Shown here piece after piece: positions 29,201-35,814 of a DNA stretch of 52,148 bases; the stretch's first letter is position 1; every line of letters begins with the position of its first letter. The notes beneath the pieces are model-generated. The model did no database searches and was not told where the DNA came from. It saw nothing but the letters and a program-made list of their open reading frames with translations. This DNA comes from a virus, in the IMG/VR virus record IMGVR_UViG_3300031722_000043, positions 1 through 52,148 of that record; one strand, 5' to 3'. The position numbers and the translations under genes are program-made.

Positions 29201-32200
29201 TGATACTAATTTTGCAGTGAGGTCTTCGTGTTGTTGTTTTAATGCAAGTCCTTTTGTTTCCTGTTTGGCTTCAATAGCTGCTTCCTCCTGCATATTTTTT
29301 GCTTTGGAAAGCAATTTGTTGGTTTCTTCCTTTAAACTGTTTGTAGCTCGTTGATTGTCGCTAATCTGACCTTGTAAACGTTTTACCTGTCTTCCTATTA
29401 ATGCCTGTGCAGCTTCTTCGCCTTTCGTTTCTTTGGTATAGGCGTATACCTGTTCATCATTCATACTATTGAAATCCGGTGTCCCATCTTTCAGTGTTGG
29501 ATATGATGTTTTCTGTTCAGTGTTTCCACCGTCCCCATTGTCCCCTGTCTTGGTTTCTTGCAAGGGTATTATATTCTCGATCGACACTTCCTGATCATTC
29601 ACCAACACTTTTCCCTCTTTACGCAACGTAGGATCTATTTGAATGATTCCTTGTTGCTGATCTCCATTGTCGTCTATGTAGTTAATTGTGTCACCGGGTA
29701 TCATACCGCTTATTTGCTTTTCAGGCAGAATATCAGTTTGTGCAACCATTTTAGTGGTTCCATTGTCTGCTGTTATTTCATATCCTTCTGGCGTTACATT
29801 GGTAATGGTCCCGTAGGTTCCATCGGTCAAACGTACAAATTCGTCAGTATTATATTCTTGGCTCTTGGCTCTTGGCTCTTGGCTCTGACTGGCGTACTGC
29901 TCCATTCCTTGTGAAATCACCTGTTGACGTTGTTCATAATCCTGCATCAACTGTGATTGAATAACCGACATACTTTCTTCCGGAGTAGTATTCGTTACTA
30001 TATCCAGGTTATCGGCGGTAGTAACTTGTGTGTTGCCATCTGCATCAACATAATAAACCGATTCATCCGAATTGGTTAAATCAACTGCATGTTCTCCATT
30101 CTCATCCAGAATGACCGACAAACCCGATTTTATAACAAAAGGGGGTGTTTTCTCGTCTGTTCCTTTTAATCGTACTGTTACTACTGTGTTGGTAGTTGGA
30201 TTAATTACTAAATTCTGGCCGGCTTGTTGTATTTGTGTTTCTGTATTTGCCCGGTCTGCTTCCTGCAATTTACGTGCTTTGGCTTCCGCTGCAACATAGG
30301 ACACAATAGATTCTTTTTGAATGTCTGACAGTTCAGTATCCTGCATTACTTCATCCAATACCCGCTTTTGCATTTCAGGATCTGATTTCACCACTTCTTC
30401 ACTGAAAGTTATTCCTGAACCTTCCAATTGTTTATCCATCGCTTGTTTTGCCTGAATAACACTGATTCCGGATTGAATGTGTGAGGTTGGATCGGTCACA
30501 TCTACTTCAACAGGTATGGTTGGATTAACAACGGTTTCGGGATTTGTATTTTCAATGGCTTGTTGATAACTTTCACGTGGATCATAATTCCGGCTCTTGT
30601 CATATTCCGACATGATGGATTGATGTACATCACCAATTGAAGCTGTTTTTGTAGGAGAATCACCCGGTATTGTAACTTCTTTTCCATAAGAATCAATTCC
30701 TACCAATTCTCCATTTTCATTTTTGCCTTTTACATAGATATTATTTCCATCTGAATCTTTAGCTGTAGTTATATTTCCGTGGGAAGTTGCTACTTTTTTG
30801 AGAGATTGTGCAAGTCTGTTGACAAAAGTATCTCTATCAAAATTTTCTCCTAATACTTGCTTGTTTCCGGCTTCTTTTGCTTTGTATGCTTCCTGAACAT
30901 CATTTAGTTTTGATATTTCAGTTTCATTTTTAATTATTTGTTCTTTATAATAGTCATGATTAGAAATTTTCATTCCATCATATTTTTCTTCTAATGGATT
31001 ATTATTTATATATTCTTTGTAGTGATCAATATTACTTTGTGCATCAGCTTTTTTCTGTTCAATGTATGCGTTTTTATCATTAAAATATTCATCATGCATA
31101 GATCGTACGTATGAATCGTTACCATTAAATCCATTTTCAAAATCAGAAATCGTTTTATCCGCTTGTTTTGTACTTAGTTTGCTATCCTTATACCCTTTTA
31201 CTACTTCATTGAAATGCGAAGTAGTCATTGTAACTGAATTTTCAAGCATGGATTGTGTAACGTCAACAATTGAACCATCGGGGCGCATACCTTGTACTTT
31301 GCCTTCTTTGCTTGGAAGTATTTCTACTGCTTTGCCCTTTTCATCAAGTGCAAATGTAAGTTCGCGTTGTGCGTTTCTTCTTGTTTCGTTTCCTTTTATT
31401 CCTGCATAAGTAGCAAATGGCATTGTGGCAAGACCAAATATAAGACCTGATTCAGCATTTTTTGCAAGTCGGTGAGTAAACTCATCCATGGTAACTCCTT
31501 TATCCATTACCATTTTATCGGTTGCCATTTTCACGAGATCAATAGCTTCCATGGTTCCAACTCCATGTACAGCACTTTTCATTGAAGTATTGATAATCTT
31601 CTGAACAAGTGTTGGACTTTGTTTTGCTGCTGCTTCGATAATATCGGCACCGGCTTTCATCATTAGTTCGGGATTTGCAGTGAGTACTTTACTCATTATA
31701 TATTTTCCTGCATCCTTTGGAATAAATTTTTCAAGGTATTTTCCTATAGGAAGTGTGTAAGCAAGCATATAACCTACCGATGCAGCTTGTCTTTGTGCTT
31801 GAGTAAATTGTTTTCCTGTAGTTTGCGAATAATCATCTATTGCCTGAAGTCCTTCACCCGATCCCATTAATGCGAATGCTGTAACTGTTGCAGGTGTTAA
31901 GGCTCCACCGGATAACATATCAGCTCCTACAAGTCCCACCATTGGGGCAGCGCTTACAATTGATTCGCCAAATGTTCCTGCTAATTTTGGTGCGCTTTTA
32001 GTTTGCCAATCACTTAATTCTTTATTAGATTTTGTTATGTTTCCTTTTAATTTTTCATAGTTAGCATCATGTACTGTATACGGATCATTTTCTAATATCA
32101 GTGAAGCAATGTTATTCACACCTTTTCCAATTCCACTAAACATTCCTGCCGAAGTTCCGCTAAATACTTTCCAAAGGTGACTGATGTTATCGTTTGAGAA

Positions 32201-32977
32201 TGCAGGCGCGTTTAATTCCTGCTGATCTTTAGCTTCTTTAGCTTCTTGTTCTGGATTAAATGTTATTGGACTGCCCTTTACTTCTACTTTGTAATCATCA
32301 TACACACTTTTAGGTTTTGTTTCACCTATTGGTATTGTCGAAATTGGATTCTTTGCTGTATAATCCGGATTTGCAAGTAATAACTGTTTATCCATTTCTT
32401 CCAGTTGTGGATCGGTAGCTATTTTTATCTGGGTTGTAGGTGCAAATGTTTCAGGTGTCGACCGCAACAAGTCTTGTTGGTCAGTTATAACTCCTTTATC
32501 GTTTTGAAATTTCGTTTCATTAATCAACTTTTGTGTTAGTTGTTGATTTGGTAAACTTACATCACCTATTTTGGTTGTGCCTGGTATATTACCATTCAAT
32601 ACCTTTTTTGCTTCTATATCCGATAACGGTATTTGTTGTACCGATTGTTCTCCGGTATTTGTTTCAGGGATTTTTTCGGTTGGAATTGTTTTCTGATCCG
32701 TTAATGGTCCCGATTGTCCCCCGGAATTCATTTCTTTCGGTATTGGAATTCCACCAGGTGTAGGCATAGAGAAAAACTCAGGAAACTTACTGTTTACTTC
32801 AATATGTGAATCATACTTACCGCTATTCAAAGTCGCCGAATAATCATGCGCCGATTGGATTAATTTCAGATCGTTATTAAATTCCGGAAACTTAGCCATT
32901 AATTCTTCGTTGGTTAAGTTGGGTTTAGCTTTGATAGTTGAATCAAAGTCTAATAATGCTTGTTGAATGTCTGGCAT
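17009..32977 (-). CDS. giant 5322-residue polyvalent protein, probably ejected
   Basis: A single frame of 5322 codons. Parts in order: hydrophobic helices (about 325-525); a KOW/SH3-like stretch (about 1040-1140); an ART-like region with GYDSYVRD...LIVFDESKI (about 1315-1445); a pyrophosphatase-like domain with DNDPIDVFIGP (about 1886); a zinc metallopeptidase with HETAH (2123-2127) and a later glutamate; an SF2 helicase with GTGTGKT (from 2724), YDESH (2809-2813) and QIEGRPYRIG (about 3234); an N6 DNA methyltransferase with LEPSAGHG and NPPF (3438-3441); polyvalent-associated domains (about 3660-3960); and a C-terminal LPD38-like helical domain (about 4700-5250). This matches the polyvalent proteins of phages and conjugative elements that travel into the host with DNA and counter its defences. 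It follows the ejection-type genes by four bases. Linkers contain in-frame repeats at 20237, 27953 and 29857. Confidence 0.85.
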   Translation of the reverse strand: MPDIQQALLDFDSTIKAKPNLTNEELMAKFPEFNNDLKLIQSAHDYSATLNSGKYDSHIEVNSKFPEFFSMPTPGGIPIPKEMNSGGQSGPLTDQKTIPTEKIPETNTGEQSVQQIPLSDIEAKKVLNGNIPGTTKIGDVSLPNQQLTQKLINETKFQNDKGVITDQQDLLRSTPETFAPTTQIKIATDPQLEEMDKQLLLANPDYTAKNPISTIPIGETKPKSVYDDYKVEVKGSPITFNPEQEAKEAKDQQELNAPAFSNDNISHLWKVFSGTSAGMFSGIGKGVNNIASLILENDPYTVHDANYEKLKGNITKSNKELSDWQTKSAPKLAGTFGESIVSAAPMVGLVGADMLSGGALTPATVTAFALMGSGEGLQAIDDYSQTTGKQFTQAQRQAASVGYMLAYTLPIGKYLEKFIPKDAGKYIMSKVLTANPELMMKAGADIIEAAAKQSPTLVQKIINTSMKSAVHGVGTMEAIDLVKMATDKMVMDKGVTMDEFTHRLAKNAESGLIFGLATMPFATYAGIKGNETRRNAQRELTFALDEKGKAVEILPSKEGKVQGMRPDGSIVDVTQSMLENSVTMTTSHFNEVVKGYKDSKLSTKQADKTISDFENGFNGNDSYVRSMHDEYFNDKNAYIEQKKADAQSNIDHYKEYINNNPLEEKYDGMKISNHDYYKEQIIKNETEISKLNDVQEAYKAKEAGNKQVLGENFDRDTFVNRLAQSLKKVATSHGNITTAKDSDGNNIYVKGKNENGELVGIDSYGKEVTIPGDSPTKTASIGDVHQSIMSEYDKSRNYDPRESYQQAIENTNPETVVNPTIPVEVDVTDPTSHIQSGISVIQAKQAMDKQLEGSGITFSEEVVKSDPEMQKRVLDEVMQDTELSDIQKESIVSYVAAEAKARKLQEADRANTETQIQQAGQNLVINPTTNTVVTVRLKGTDEKTPPFVIKSGLSVILDENGEHAVDLTNSDESVYYVDADGNTQVTTADNLDIVTNTTPEESMSVIQSQLMQDYEQRQQVISQGMEQYASQSQEPRAKSQEYNTDEFVRLTDGTYGTITNVTPEGYEITADNGTTKMVAQTDILPEKQISGMIPGDTINYIDDNGDQQQGIIQIDPTLRKEGKVLVNDQEVSIENIIPLQETKTGDNGDGGNTEQKTSYPTLKDGTPDFNSMNDEQVYAYTKETKGEEAAQALIGRQVKRLQGQISDNQRATNSLKEETNKLLSKAKNMQEEAAIEAKQETKGLALKQQHEDLTAKLVSAQSYLPKTSAPVVVETPKVPNTRPEILQLQKQEAERLAKELADQTPVIETPTEVQPKSITGWHTTKDEGSESSTQIQSSGLPVGKFVALDKPFTSTYHKKENASRVTVNVQNTYNPDGKKGFQKTEDLSDEMVKYVNTHKELRFEQAMTNFYKSKGYDSYVRDIDGIEGNRELIVFDESKIQNEKPIIEEIPKENLPEQTTKGTTPFQKRQQELGEYLDMEDYILRAIAGGQKFKWKTEGVKKGMADELGFGDKNGERLQRRNLIDEQNGLTPTEFAHAIWNDYGEDGNGGEIPGVRNLSDHEILNLVNEILLSTKSNSHALEQAEAKRNNYDLNQQDYGVYESFTPEELNYLEQIPDDILESYLGITNFTPEQLDFITNIQNEYETSINQKSADTSASERDKRTQGQEPPTPRGEQEPGQQSGTEELTRERFFNLTTAENFEQFETNVAEILQQYSGRGIAALQVKSYLSENKDTYGNEYLSKYGIKTKEQLDEFLGKLQTKLRTGKGKERSQVLKELRNERTEQSVSEIEQMALEAEAEMQEAIKQQDTKELDDYISEQEHNTNPTEKQKETGIYAKARVNLQHHNITIETLKGTERTGEDEGGQKWSVTMQNHYGELDGTIGYDNDPIDVFIGPNPKQGQIFVIDQISPDGSFDESKVMLGFDSAEEAKAAYMSNYSEGWDGFKSITPAGDNFKEWLYDGKKQKKPFAEYKDTPEAVKIQEQTTIYEPDNEKLSDTQNNTTDNKQVDNIKNAESLQKSEQPTSTERYNNSTKPEERHAAAVEIVRGLEKTLHVGTTPAQVMKSTDDFLAKYKSMVSDADYQKALKYLQSGQQIAAVRLGKDLFINIEHNEDAAELADSYLHETAHKAFEIAFQGEDLSTVEIPNIEKYIPSVYWGEDSAMKATEVAAHQVSDLLNNYTPEQIKNGEIDLSLLDEDVQYLVSKTLNKITHGKISIIGQEQFNDLKSIPGSSGGIQANEHAGNDGIAEVGSHQPDNGKPGTERERILREKLAKLGGKLGLKPEFKRTIENILLNGKETGTKIITEQPKKRISFIRSVRNDNLPTSKLVWREKGSIKSPTGHVDFDLKNIHVSIYREASETVQNIQELRKNYLFLERNRKGEPVMDLPKAKIFSEGFNYEIEEFARVLSAVKNHSTEPAQQVINDTLESIQVAKKYYEDLADGKDVWRTDPEPQFKRLDSETTDIALDVTEMLFEDGDITFPDYSARMIEALGEGIKPYLSGFYELSRVSIPTQGMTSNIEVANFDIKNFNYKEHVSNRSRHSQPDSTTTDEVPGDAKPIPVDGGTSGSVGNGIKKGSGKTIGRTGSKSRGDLQPSLFGEQSNNELLPGTSEVEKFTTGDTDGRGNGIDSTEGHLINGGSSEPGNKIDVGLPETFKQRTVRKIIEQRNAESIPVTLMDEANVRETLPLLLPEQQDDVLKAEKRFFGEEHKTNEAAHGKGMLFTNGTGTGKTYTGLGVAKRFEKRGKKNILIVVPSEAKVGDWIKDGENIGLTIIPLTSTKDAGENAVITTYANFRANDALKNRDFDLVMYDESHRLMEEKSGATSSTTNSHYSHSNVSEWQAFNRLQSINPDYIKIQELFNRINEEKKTPGNLNVKSLEEKVLQLQKAYNENIKPGLKERAKRAYENTKVVFLSATPFKGHFNLRYANGSLFDWGNDTIVNGRGSRVNPEAQFFLNNFGSAYEWKFHRLQTKQKANAEAIAMQEIDFSERLMAQGVMSGRAIESDKDYSREFPLVALEQSEVFNKALNEIYSEEFGGLADAAHNVFSDYNYTTKLFESLKASMNIQRIQDHLDLGRKVIVFHRRKQANVLPPFQSILDQTRELANGYIAEMAQTDDLVKKAELALKANTMRTQAKQFENKYADLLKYEQTLNYDPAINQINEAFPGRVVSMNGDTPKKDKSKNVALFNEDHSGKDIIVVQEEAGKEGISLHDTTGKHQRVLISLSLPISSTTALQIEGRPYRIGNESDAIFEYPLLGLDQEVADFGQKINKKLSTTENLAIGNQARDLLRSFAEGVLFNSGKDKPNISQGKGGKEYDKKAQETLSEFRKAVLVYNTNQKTTGRRDQREGADYYATPEPVGEKMVEWLSLQAGESALEPSAGHGAIAMWFPEKASVTVVEPSYSLFSKLNARSGGGNRKMLNDVFENLNTVNKFEGIAMNPPFGSGGKTAIEHLNKAYDHLRNNGRIVAIIPQGQADKRLDDFLEGTPDAHLIASVKLPSSTFEQAGTKVGTRIVVIDRIDMPTEWQVKQEVKAEEYKKILKGGVFYTPEEMQTSIQKKMSEYRNAIPSTENIDLSGAKNIDELFNEIEDLEVTPRQLTKTGDNNDGVDNVGDSNISKEPITENKAEGKLMPVEDYTHTQTGQQLYNVKINGRSDDYDTMAAIGRKHNPYGGGRPWNKFSKGFLFSDRDNAVKFKNEVEKGPLTYKWEQERPEYKLISDNGFYSPVENALDKIQQERGTKDQFKAMLLKNGAKQAELDWMGFDELPEKLTKSDVQNWIDENRIDVKEVIKGDKIITAYDVFNDINDFVGEYNNISDAEYYANINGGYFEPSIDEKRESDAIFSQYVLPGGKNYKELLLTMPKNESNAGELHLVHKENGMWAWYRGTHQDTGAFRTREQAEGAISQIRPESKFDTSNFHSSHYEEPNILAHVRFNERTVNGEKVLFIEEFQSDWAQKGKKEGFSDPKLIQRKNEIQAEMKSLRQDLDVLRDKDAAENNNGKRREANLLEWAGKYEPEKDSQMAALLSELNSIEEDSVPDMPFQKTDQWVNLAARRMMRYAAENGFDRIAWTNGTQQAERYDLSKQVDKITITKDEMSDAINKQGERVQGYVVSAVKGTDRIIRDETMDISHIEETLGKEIAKGVIEGKETFEGDGLKVGGKGMEAFYDAIVPKVMSKLGKPFDAKIETIGLNTKIKKTNEEISFSQFEKEAKMPEVSQVQSIPVTDSMKQSVSEGIPMFKRKEPLTPEGEPVKPTYSVEKPLEQYATEINAYNDKIKAINDRKKELKKEHDDKKISNIDFVSEARKLNDEKFDLETKKKRIEAGTSTPEDFEETPLTPPESGINGGGQKTPPPTTSRSTKLAEEVGENLPEKLRDELDAKMERGMKKIEFAIQEAYQDQHLAVKLFQDKLKENGLVITPLNDWHRRVSALGGMNDSQMDAYEHRFNLPIMKEVNRMEKISSYRDIENYMMLKHGLERNDFMRAQEAAALEADGKNIPEGLAEKDFSGITAIEEEIKKPAQEFIDEFEGLHDTTKLWDLIKKSTTNALKVGNDNGRISKTEYDDIVNRFKYYIPLRGFDKDIAEDKYDYSPDMGTHFVAPLIKAKGRISRPETPFAYIFSMNHSAITEGNKNNLNQIWVRLARQDKSGLLILKQSWYKKTGETENGLPIWEQQSPEWNANPEQYDLNIQKFEADMQELAEKKEAIQKRGKLNIGLFVKPKQAKQHEIHVYENGTEHVVYINANPKIARAINGDNRVEAGAFFDGLSVVNRWMAANFTSRNPLFMVTNFERDITFATTTLGVKEGIIYQANFLKNVPVAVKAITNMMIGTGNVQNKYDQYAEEFVMNGGKTGYTHIVEIKSVQKRIENEIKKGKINEPSVVFRLFELGNSVAENTTRLATYITSREAGRSIYEAVSNAKEVTVNFNTKGSGALGADEMRKSFLFFNVAIQALSNILKTTKEHPWRMAGLLASFVATGILMPLLSRLLGGEEAEQAYNNLSDWDRQNNLCIWTGSGYVKWSIPQELRVFHALGDNLYRFSQGKVTKTELAVNTMVGLTDLLPVNPMGAMKTDGKEWKMFANTLTPDLMKPWVQLAINTTYTGGNVFNPYANPSDPGFVQSSKNKKGEPYAPAILVWAAQEMDKQSDGDGVMPGKISPNPDVINHIMRGYMGGLYTIFVKSVDSGDKVIEGKELKVRDTPISALYTSKEDIKESDAGLRKEYSDVKAAITDEKHYISKYKSGAIEIYRKGGDLAKVAEYTTKMQQLSTKKYTMLKFITAGISKLEEQIKDAQDPDVMQQQINKFKKIAIRIDATKDEKELEDIQEEMSR
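20237..20262. repeat. CCCCTAAAGGGG repeat, copy 4 (in frame in the giant gene)
   Basis: Encodes EPLTPEGEP in a linker of the giant protein. Diverged copy (CCCCTTCAGGGG on the plus strand). Confidence 0.65.
27953..27978. repeat. CCCCTAAAGGGG repeat, copy 5 (in frame in the giant gene)
   Basis: Encodes QEPPTPRGEQE in a linker before a conserved segment of the giant protein. Confidence 0.7.
29857..29887. repeat. 7-nt tandem array encoding SQEPRAK in the giant gene
   Basis: Plus strand heptamer GGCTCTT repeated three times with two flanking partial units. Because seven bases are read in three frames in turn, the array codes for the heptapeptide SQEPRAK. Confidence 0.75.
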
Positions 32978-32981
32978 AATT

Positions 32982-33956
32982 TTATCGTACTTGACCGGTT
33001 AAACTTCCTGGATTTACAATATTGAACTGACTGCTGTTACCACTGTTTGTGTTTGTTTTCTTCCACTTTGGGACCGGTGGTGCAAATTTATTGTTGTATT
33101 TTTCCTGAGCATATGCCCATGCTATTTCCTGATCAGTGGTAAGTCCTTTGTGAGGTACTCCCATAAAATCCGGCTTATCAACTAATAATTCAGGATGATT
33201 CTTCATAAACTTAGGATCATTCTTTGCTGAATTGGCCATACCCAGAATTTGTTCTTTATTCAGGGGAATAGAAACAACCTTTCTTCCTGTTGCATCTGTT
33301 TGTGCTGTTTGATCTGAAGGATGTGCATTGATCACCAATCCGGAAAAATTATCTTTGGTAGTCCTGTTTAGGTTCGCTTTGGCAGTAGCATCTACATTTG
33401 CGTAATGACCTGCCGTAATTTTCTGCCCATTTTCCTGTATATCTAAACCTCTTGTTCTCGCCGCTTGCGATGCACTGTCATTAGCAATCTGACGTGCCAA
33501 TGCTGCTGCTTTTTCTACCTGAAGTTGCTTATTGAGGTAGTATTGGCGTTTTTCCTGACTGTTCATCCTGTCAAGTTCTAACTTCTTATTGAAGTCCATA
33601 AGTTCTGCATTGGCTTTCATACCGCCGTATCGCTGCATTTCCTGATCGTACTTGTCCTGGTAGGCTTGAAGTTTGGCATTGGTGGTTTGTTGATTACTGG
33701 CTCCTTCCCGGTTACGTATTCGCGCTCCTTGTCCATGTGCAAACATTTCTGCCAACGAACTGAAGGTATCAGTAAGTGCACTACCAAACTTTGCCTTTTG
33801 AACCTGTTCAGGTGTCAGGGTTGGCACTGGCTTGGTATAGTTGCTCATGATTGCATCTACAAGCGGTTTCTTTCCACTCTGCCATTCTTCATAGAACTTG
33901 TCCTGATTGAATGGTTCAGGAACTTGGTTTGGATCGTATGGTTGTTCGGTTGGCAT
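32982..33956 (-). CDS. ejection-type internal virion protein, candidate
   Basis: The 324-residue protein is Gln/Asn/Lys-rich and helical, with a long coiled-coil-like middle (about 70-170: TTNAKLQAYQDKYDQEMQRYGGMKANAELMDF and following) and flexible ends (PYDPNQVPEPFNQDK; SSQFNIVNPGS). Composition and position, directly upstream of the giant protein and after the tail genes, are those of podoviral ejection proteins that form the channel for DNA entry. No sequence motif proves it. Confidence 0.5.
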   Translation of the reverse strand: MPTEQPYDPNQVPEPFNQDKFYEEWQSGKKPLVDAIMSNYTKPVPTLTPEQVQKAKFGSALTDTFSSLAEMFAHGQGARIRNREGASNQQTTNAKLQAYQDKYDQEMQRYGGMKANAELMDFNKKLELDRMNSQEKRQYYLNKQLQVEKAAALARQIANDSASQAARTRGLDIQENGQKITAGHYANVDATAKANLNRTTKDNFSGLVINAHPSDQTAQTDATGRKVVSIPLNKEQILGMANSAKNDPKFMKNHPELLVDKPDFMGVPHKGLTTDQEIAWAYAQEKYNNKFAPPVPKWKKTNTNSGNSSQFNIVNPGSLTGQVR

Positions 33957-34000
33957 ATCAGTACATTTTATTTTCTACTATAAACTTCTAATTTCTTTTT

Positions 34001-34030
34001 CTTACTCCCCTTTAGGGGTTGGGGGTTCTT
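34001..34030. repeat. CCCCTAAAGGGG repeat, copy 6 (intergenic)
   Basis: Plus strand CTTACTCCCCTTTAGGGGTT then GGGGGTTCTT, between the 324- and 166-residue genes, ending just at the stop of the latter. Confidence 0.75.
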
Positions 34031-34031
34031 T

Positions 34032-34532
34032 TTACGGAAAACTTGGTCTTCTCTTTAACGGCTGTGTTTTTCTTATCAACAATACCTGTATTTCCTGTAT
34101 GGTTGGTTGTAATCGTGATGCGTAGGTTGCTGCATCGTTGGGCGACTTGGTTTCTAACCACCGGTAACAGATGTAATCAATCAGATATTGCTCCAGCTTA
34201 ATTTCTATGCTTGGTTTGTATTGCAATGGAAAATCACAGTGCATGTTGAGAAACAACACAAAATCCCGTTCGGCTTTATAATCGTTTGATGTAAAATCAG
34301 TAGGGGTATCCATCAGATAATTCACCGATATTTTACTGATAACCTCGGCATGTGCCTGAAAAAACAAGCGTTTGAACATCGGTTCGTACTGTTCGTCCAT
34401 CACCAGCTCTTTCAACATATCTTCTGTTTCTCCCGCAGCATTTTGTTGTTTGCGCCTGATGGCAAGTAACGATGTTTCCATCTTTACTGCCTTTTGAATC
34501 TGATCGTGCGTAAAAATAAAATATATAGTCAT
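34032..34532 (-). CDS. helical virion-region protein, function unknown
   Basis: The 166-residue protein is almost all helical, with a DYKAERDFVLFLNMHCDFPLQ segment (about 90-110) and a compact helix bundle IEIKLEQYLIDYICYRWLETKSP (about 115-140). Initial residues MTIYFIFTHDQIQKAV may be a late-start artefact; the ATG at residue 18 (METSLLAIRRK) is an alternative. Placed between tail-type genes and the ejection candidate; a virion role is inferred. Confidence 0.5.
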   Translation of the reverse strand: MTIYFIFTHDQIQKAVKMETSLLAIRRKQQNAAGETEDMLKELVMDEQYEPMFKRLFFQAHAEVISKISVNYLMDTPTDFTSNDYKAERDFVLFLNMHCDFPLQYKPSIEIKLEQYLIDYICYRWLETKSPNDAATYASRLQPTIQEIQVLLIRKTQPLKRRPSFP

Positions 34533-34590
34533 GATTTTTTTGTATTTTAACTGATTATTATTCCTAAATCCAACGTTAAATTATTTACTT

Positions 34591-34618
34591 CATACTAAAA
34601 ACTACTTACTCCCTACTT
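34591..34618. repeat. 7-nt-type tandem array (intergenic)
   Basis: Plus strand TACTAAAAACTACTTACT then CCCTACTTCT: degenerate ACTACTT-like heptamers directly before the next CCCCTTTAGGGG copy. The same pairing of the two repeat types occurs at 35721-35811. Confidence 0.5.
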
Positions 34619-34620
34619 CT

Positions 34621-34645
34621 TACTCCCCTTTAGGGGTTGGGGGTC
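34621..34645. repeat. CCCCTAAAGGGG repeat, copy 7 (gene 3' end)
   Basis: Ends in GGGGGTCAT, whose minus-strand TGA is the stop codon of the 145-residue gene. The same join to a TGA stop occurs at the portal gene. Confidence 0.75.
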
Positions 34646-35081
34646 ATGATAGGTTCTCTTTTAAATAGTTCAGATATCGGTTGGTTGCTTTTTCACGGGC
34701 TGTATATTCTTCTGAATAGGACCGTTTTAAGTCCGACATGTAAAAGGCTTTCGTGCGTAGATCGTTTAATTGTGTTTTTTTAGGTATCCATCCTTTGCGT
34801 TTGATGCGTCTAAAGTTGTTTCGGTTTACCCAGTGCAAGCGTTCCATGGTGTAAATCCTGTTTTTCTTGCGTACCGGCAGTTCCAACAGAACGATGTAAT
34901 TTCGCACTTCCTTGTTGTTCTTATCCAGATAAGGCTTTGACATGATCCGGTGAACGGCTGTTGCTCCTTTTATTCCCAGTGACATGCGTATTTTACCGAT
35001 AAGCAGAATAACACGGTTACTTACTTTTTTCTTTATTTTTAAAACCGCAGCGTAAATTGATTTAATTTGAGGTACTTTCAT
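34644..35081 (-). CDS. very basic small protein in the virion region
   Basis: The 145-residue protein has many Lys and Arg residues throughout (pI very high), with KRKGWIPKKTQLNDLR and TAREKATNRYLNYL segments. It looks like a nucleic-acid binding or DNA-packaging protein, but no family is recognised. Its stop codon is formed by the adjoining repeat. Confidence 0.45.
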   Translation of the reverse strand: MKVPQIKSIYAAVLKIKKKVSNRVILLIGKIRMSLGIKGATAVHRIMSKPYLDKNNKEVRNYIVLLELPVRKKNRIYTMERLHWVNRNNFRRIKRKGWIPKKTQLNDLRTKAFYMSDLKRSYSEEYTAREKATNRYLNYLKENLS

Positions 35082-35091
35082 TGTATTATTT

Positions 35092-35700
35092 TTATTTACT
35101 GGTTATTGACCATGGTTGTGTTTCATCGACATCGGTTTTTAATACTCCCAATGTGTTTAATCCTGTCCCAACAACTCCACCAATTGGATTAGTTTTCTTT
35201 CCTCCTGAGACAATACTGGCCCAGTCGGTGGCACCCATTCCTTTTATACCATTATAAAGCAAGTTATTGCTTGAATTGGCATTCTGATCCATGTTGTCGT
35301 ATTCCATTCCCTGAAGGGCTGTTTTTCTGTTCAGGTATTGACTTTTGGCTCTGTCCTTGAAAGTTGAACCTTGTGCAGCTATGTTGCTGAATACAGATGT
35401 CATGGCTTTGTTACGACTATCTTTAGCTGCATTGGCCACTTCGGGTGTTGCGCCGGTAACAGCTGCCGTATTTTCATCTATCTTATTCTGGCTTTTCATT
35501 TCGTCCCGCATTCTCTTTATCAGATTTTGCGTATCGGCACGCTGCGTATAGTCTGAATAATAATCTTTGTTGAACAATGCTTCATTCTCAGCGTTCCAAC
35601 TCTGGCGTTCCTTGGCCATCTTTTCACGTTGTTGTCCTTCTTTTATGGCTCCAACTCCCGTCGAAATCAAACTGGCTATTGCCGGCAAATACTGTATCAT
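35092..35700 (-). CDS. internal virion / ejection protein, candidate
   Basis: The 202-residue protein starts with a short hydrophobic Ala/Ile/Gly segment (IQYLPAIASLISTGVGAI), then a helical, Gln/Asn/Arg/Lys-rich body (about 20-160) with VTGATPEVANAAKDS and AQGSTFKDRAKSQYLN, and a Gly-rich end. The pattern of a short membrane-active N-terminus followed by helical polar sequence is that of T7 gp14/P22 gp7-type internal proteins. It lies just after the tail hub gene. Confidence 0.55.
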   Translation of the reverse strand: MIQYLPAIASLISTGVGAIKEGQQREKMAKERQSWNAENEALFNKDYYSDYTQRADTQNLIKRMRDEMKSQNKIDENTAAVTGATPEVANAAKDSRNKAMTSVFSNIAAQGSTFKDRAKSQYLNRKTALQGMEYDNMDQNANSSNNLLYNGIKGMGATDWASIVSGGKKTNPIGGVVGTGLNTLGVLKTDVDETQPWSITSK

Positions 35701-35720
35701 AATTCTTGTATTTTTGTTTT

Positions 35721-35811
35721 ACTACTTACTACCTACTAAAAACTACCTACTACTTTTCTTATTCCCCTTTAGGGGTTAGGGGTTCTTACTCCCCTTTAGG
35801 GGTTGGGGGTT
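35721..35811. repeat. repeat cluster: 7-nt array plus two CCCCTAAAGGGG copies (8 and 9)
   Basis: Heptamer-like TACTACC/TACTAAA units at 35721-35755 are followed by two head-to-tail copies at 35761-35785 and 35786-35811. The 114-base gap between the tail hub and 202-residue genes is almost all repeat. Confidence 0.75.
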
Positions 35812-35814
35812 GTC

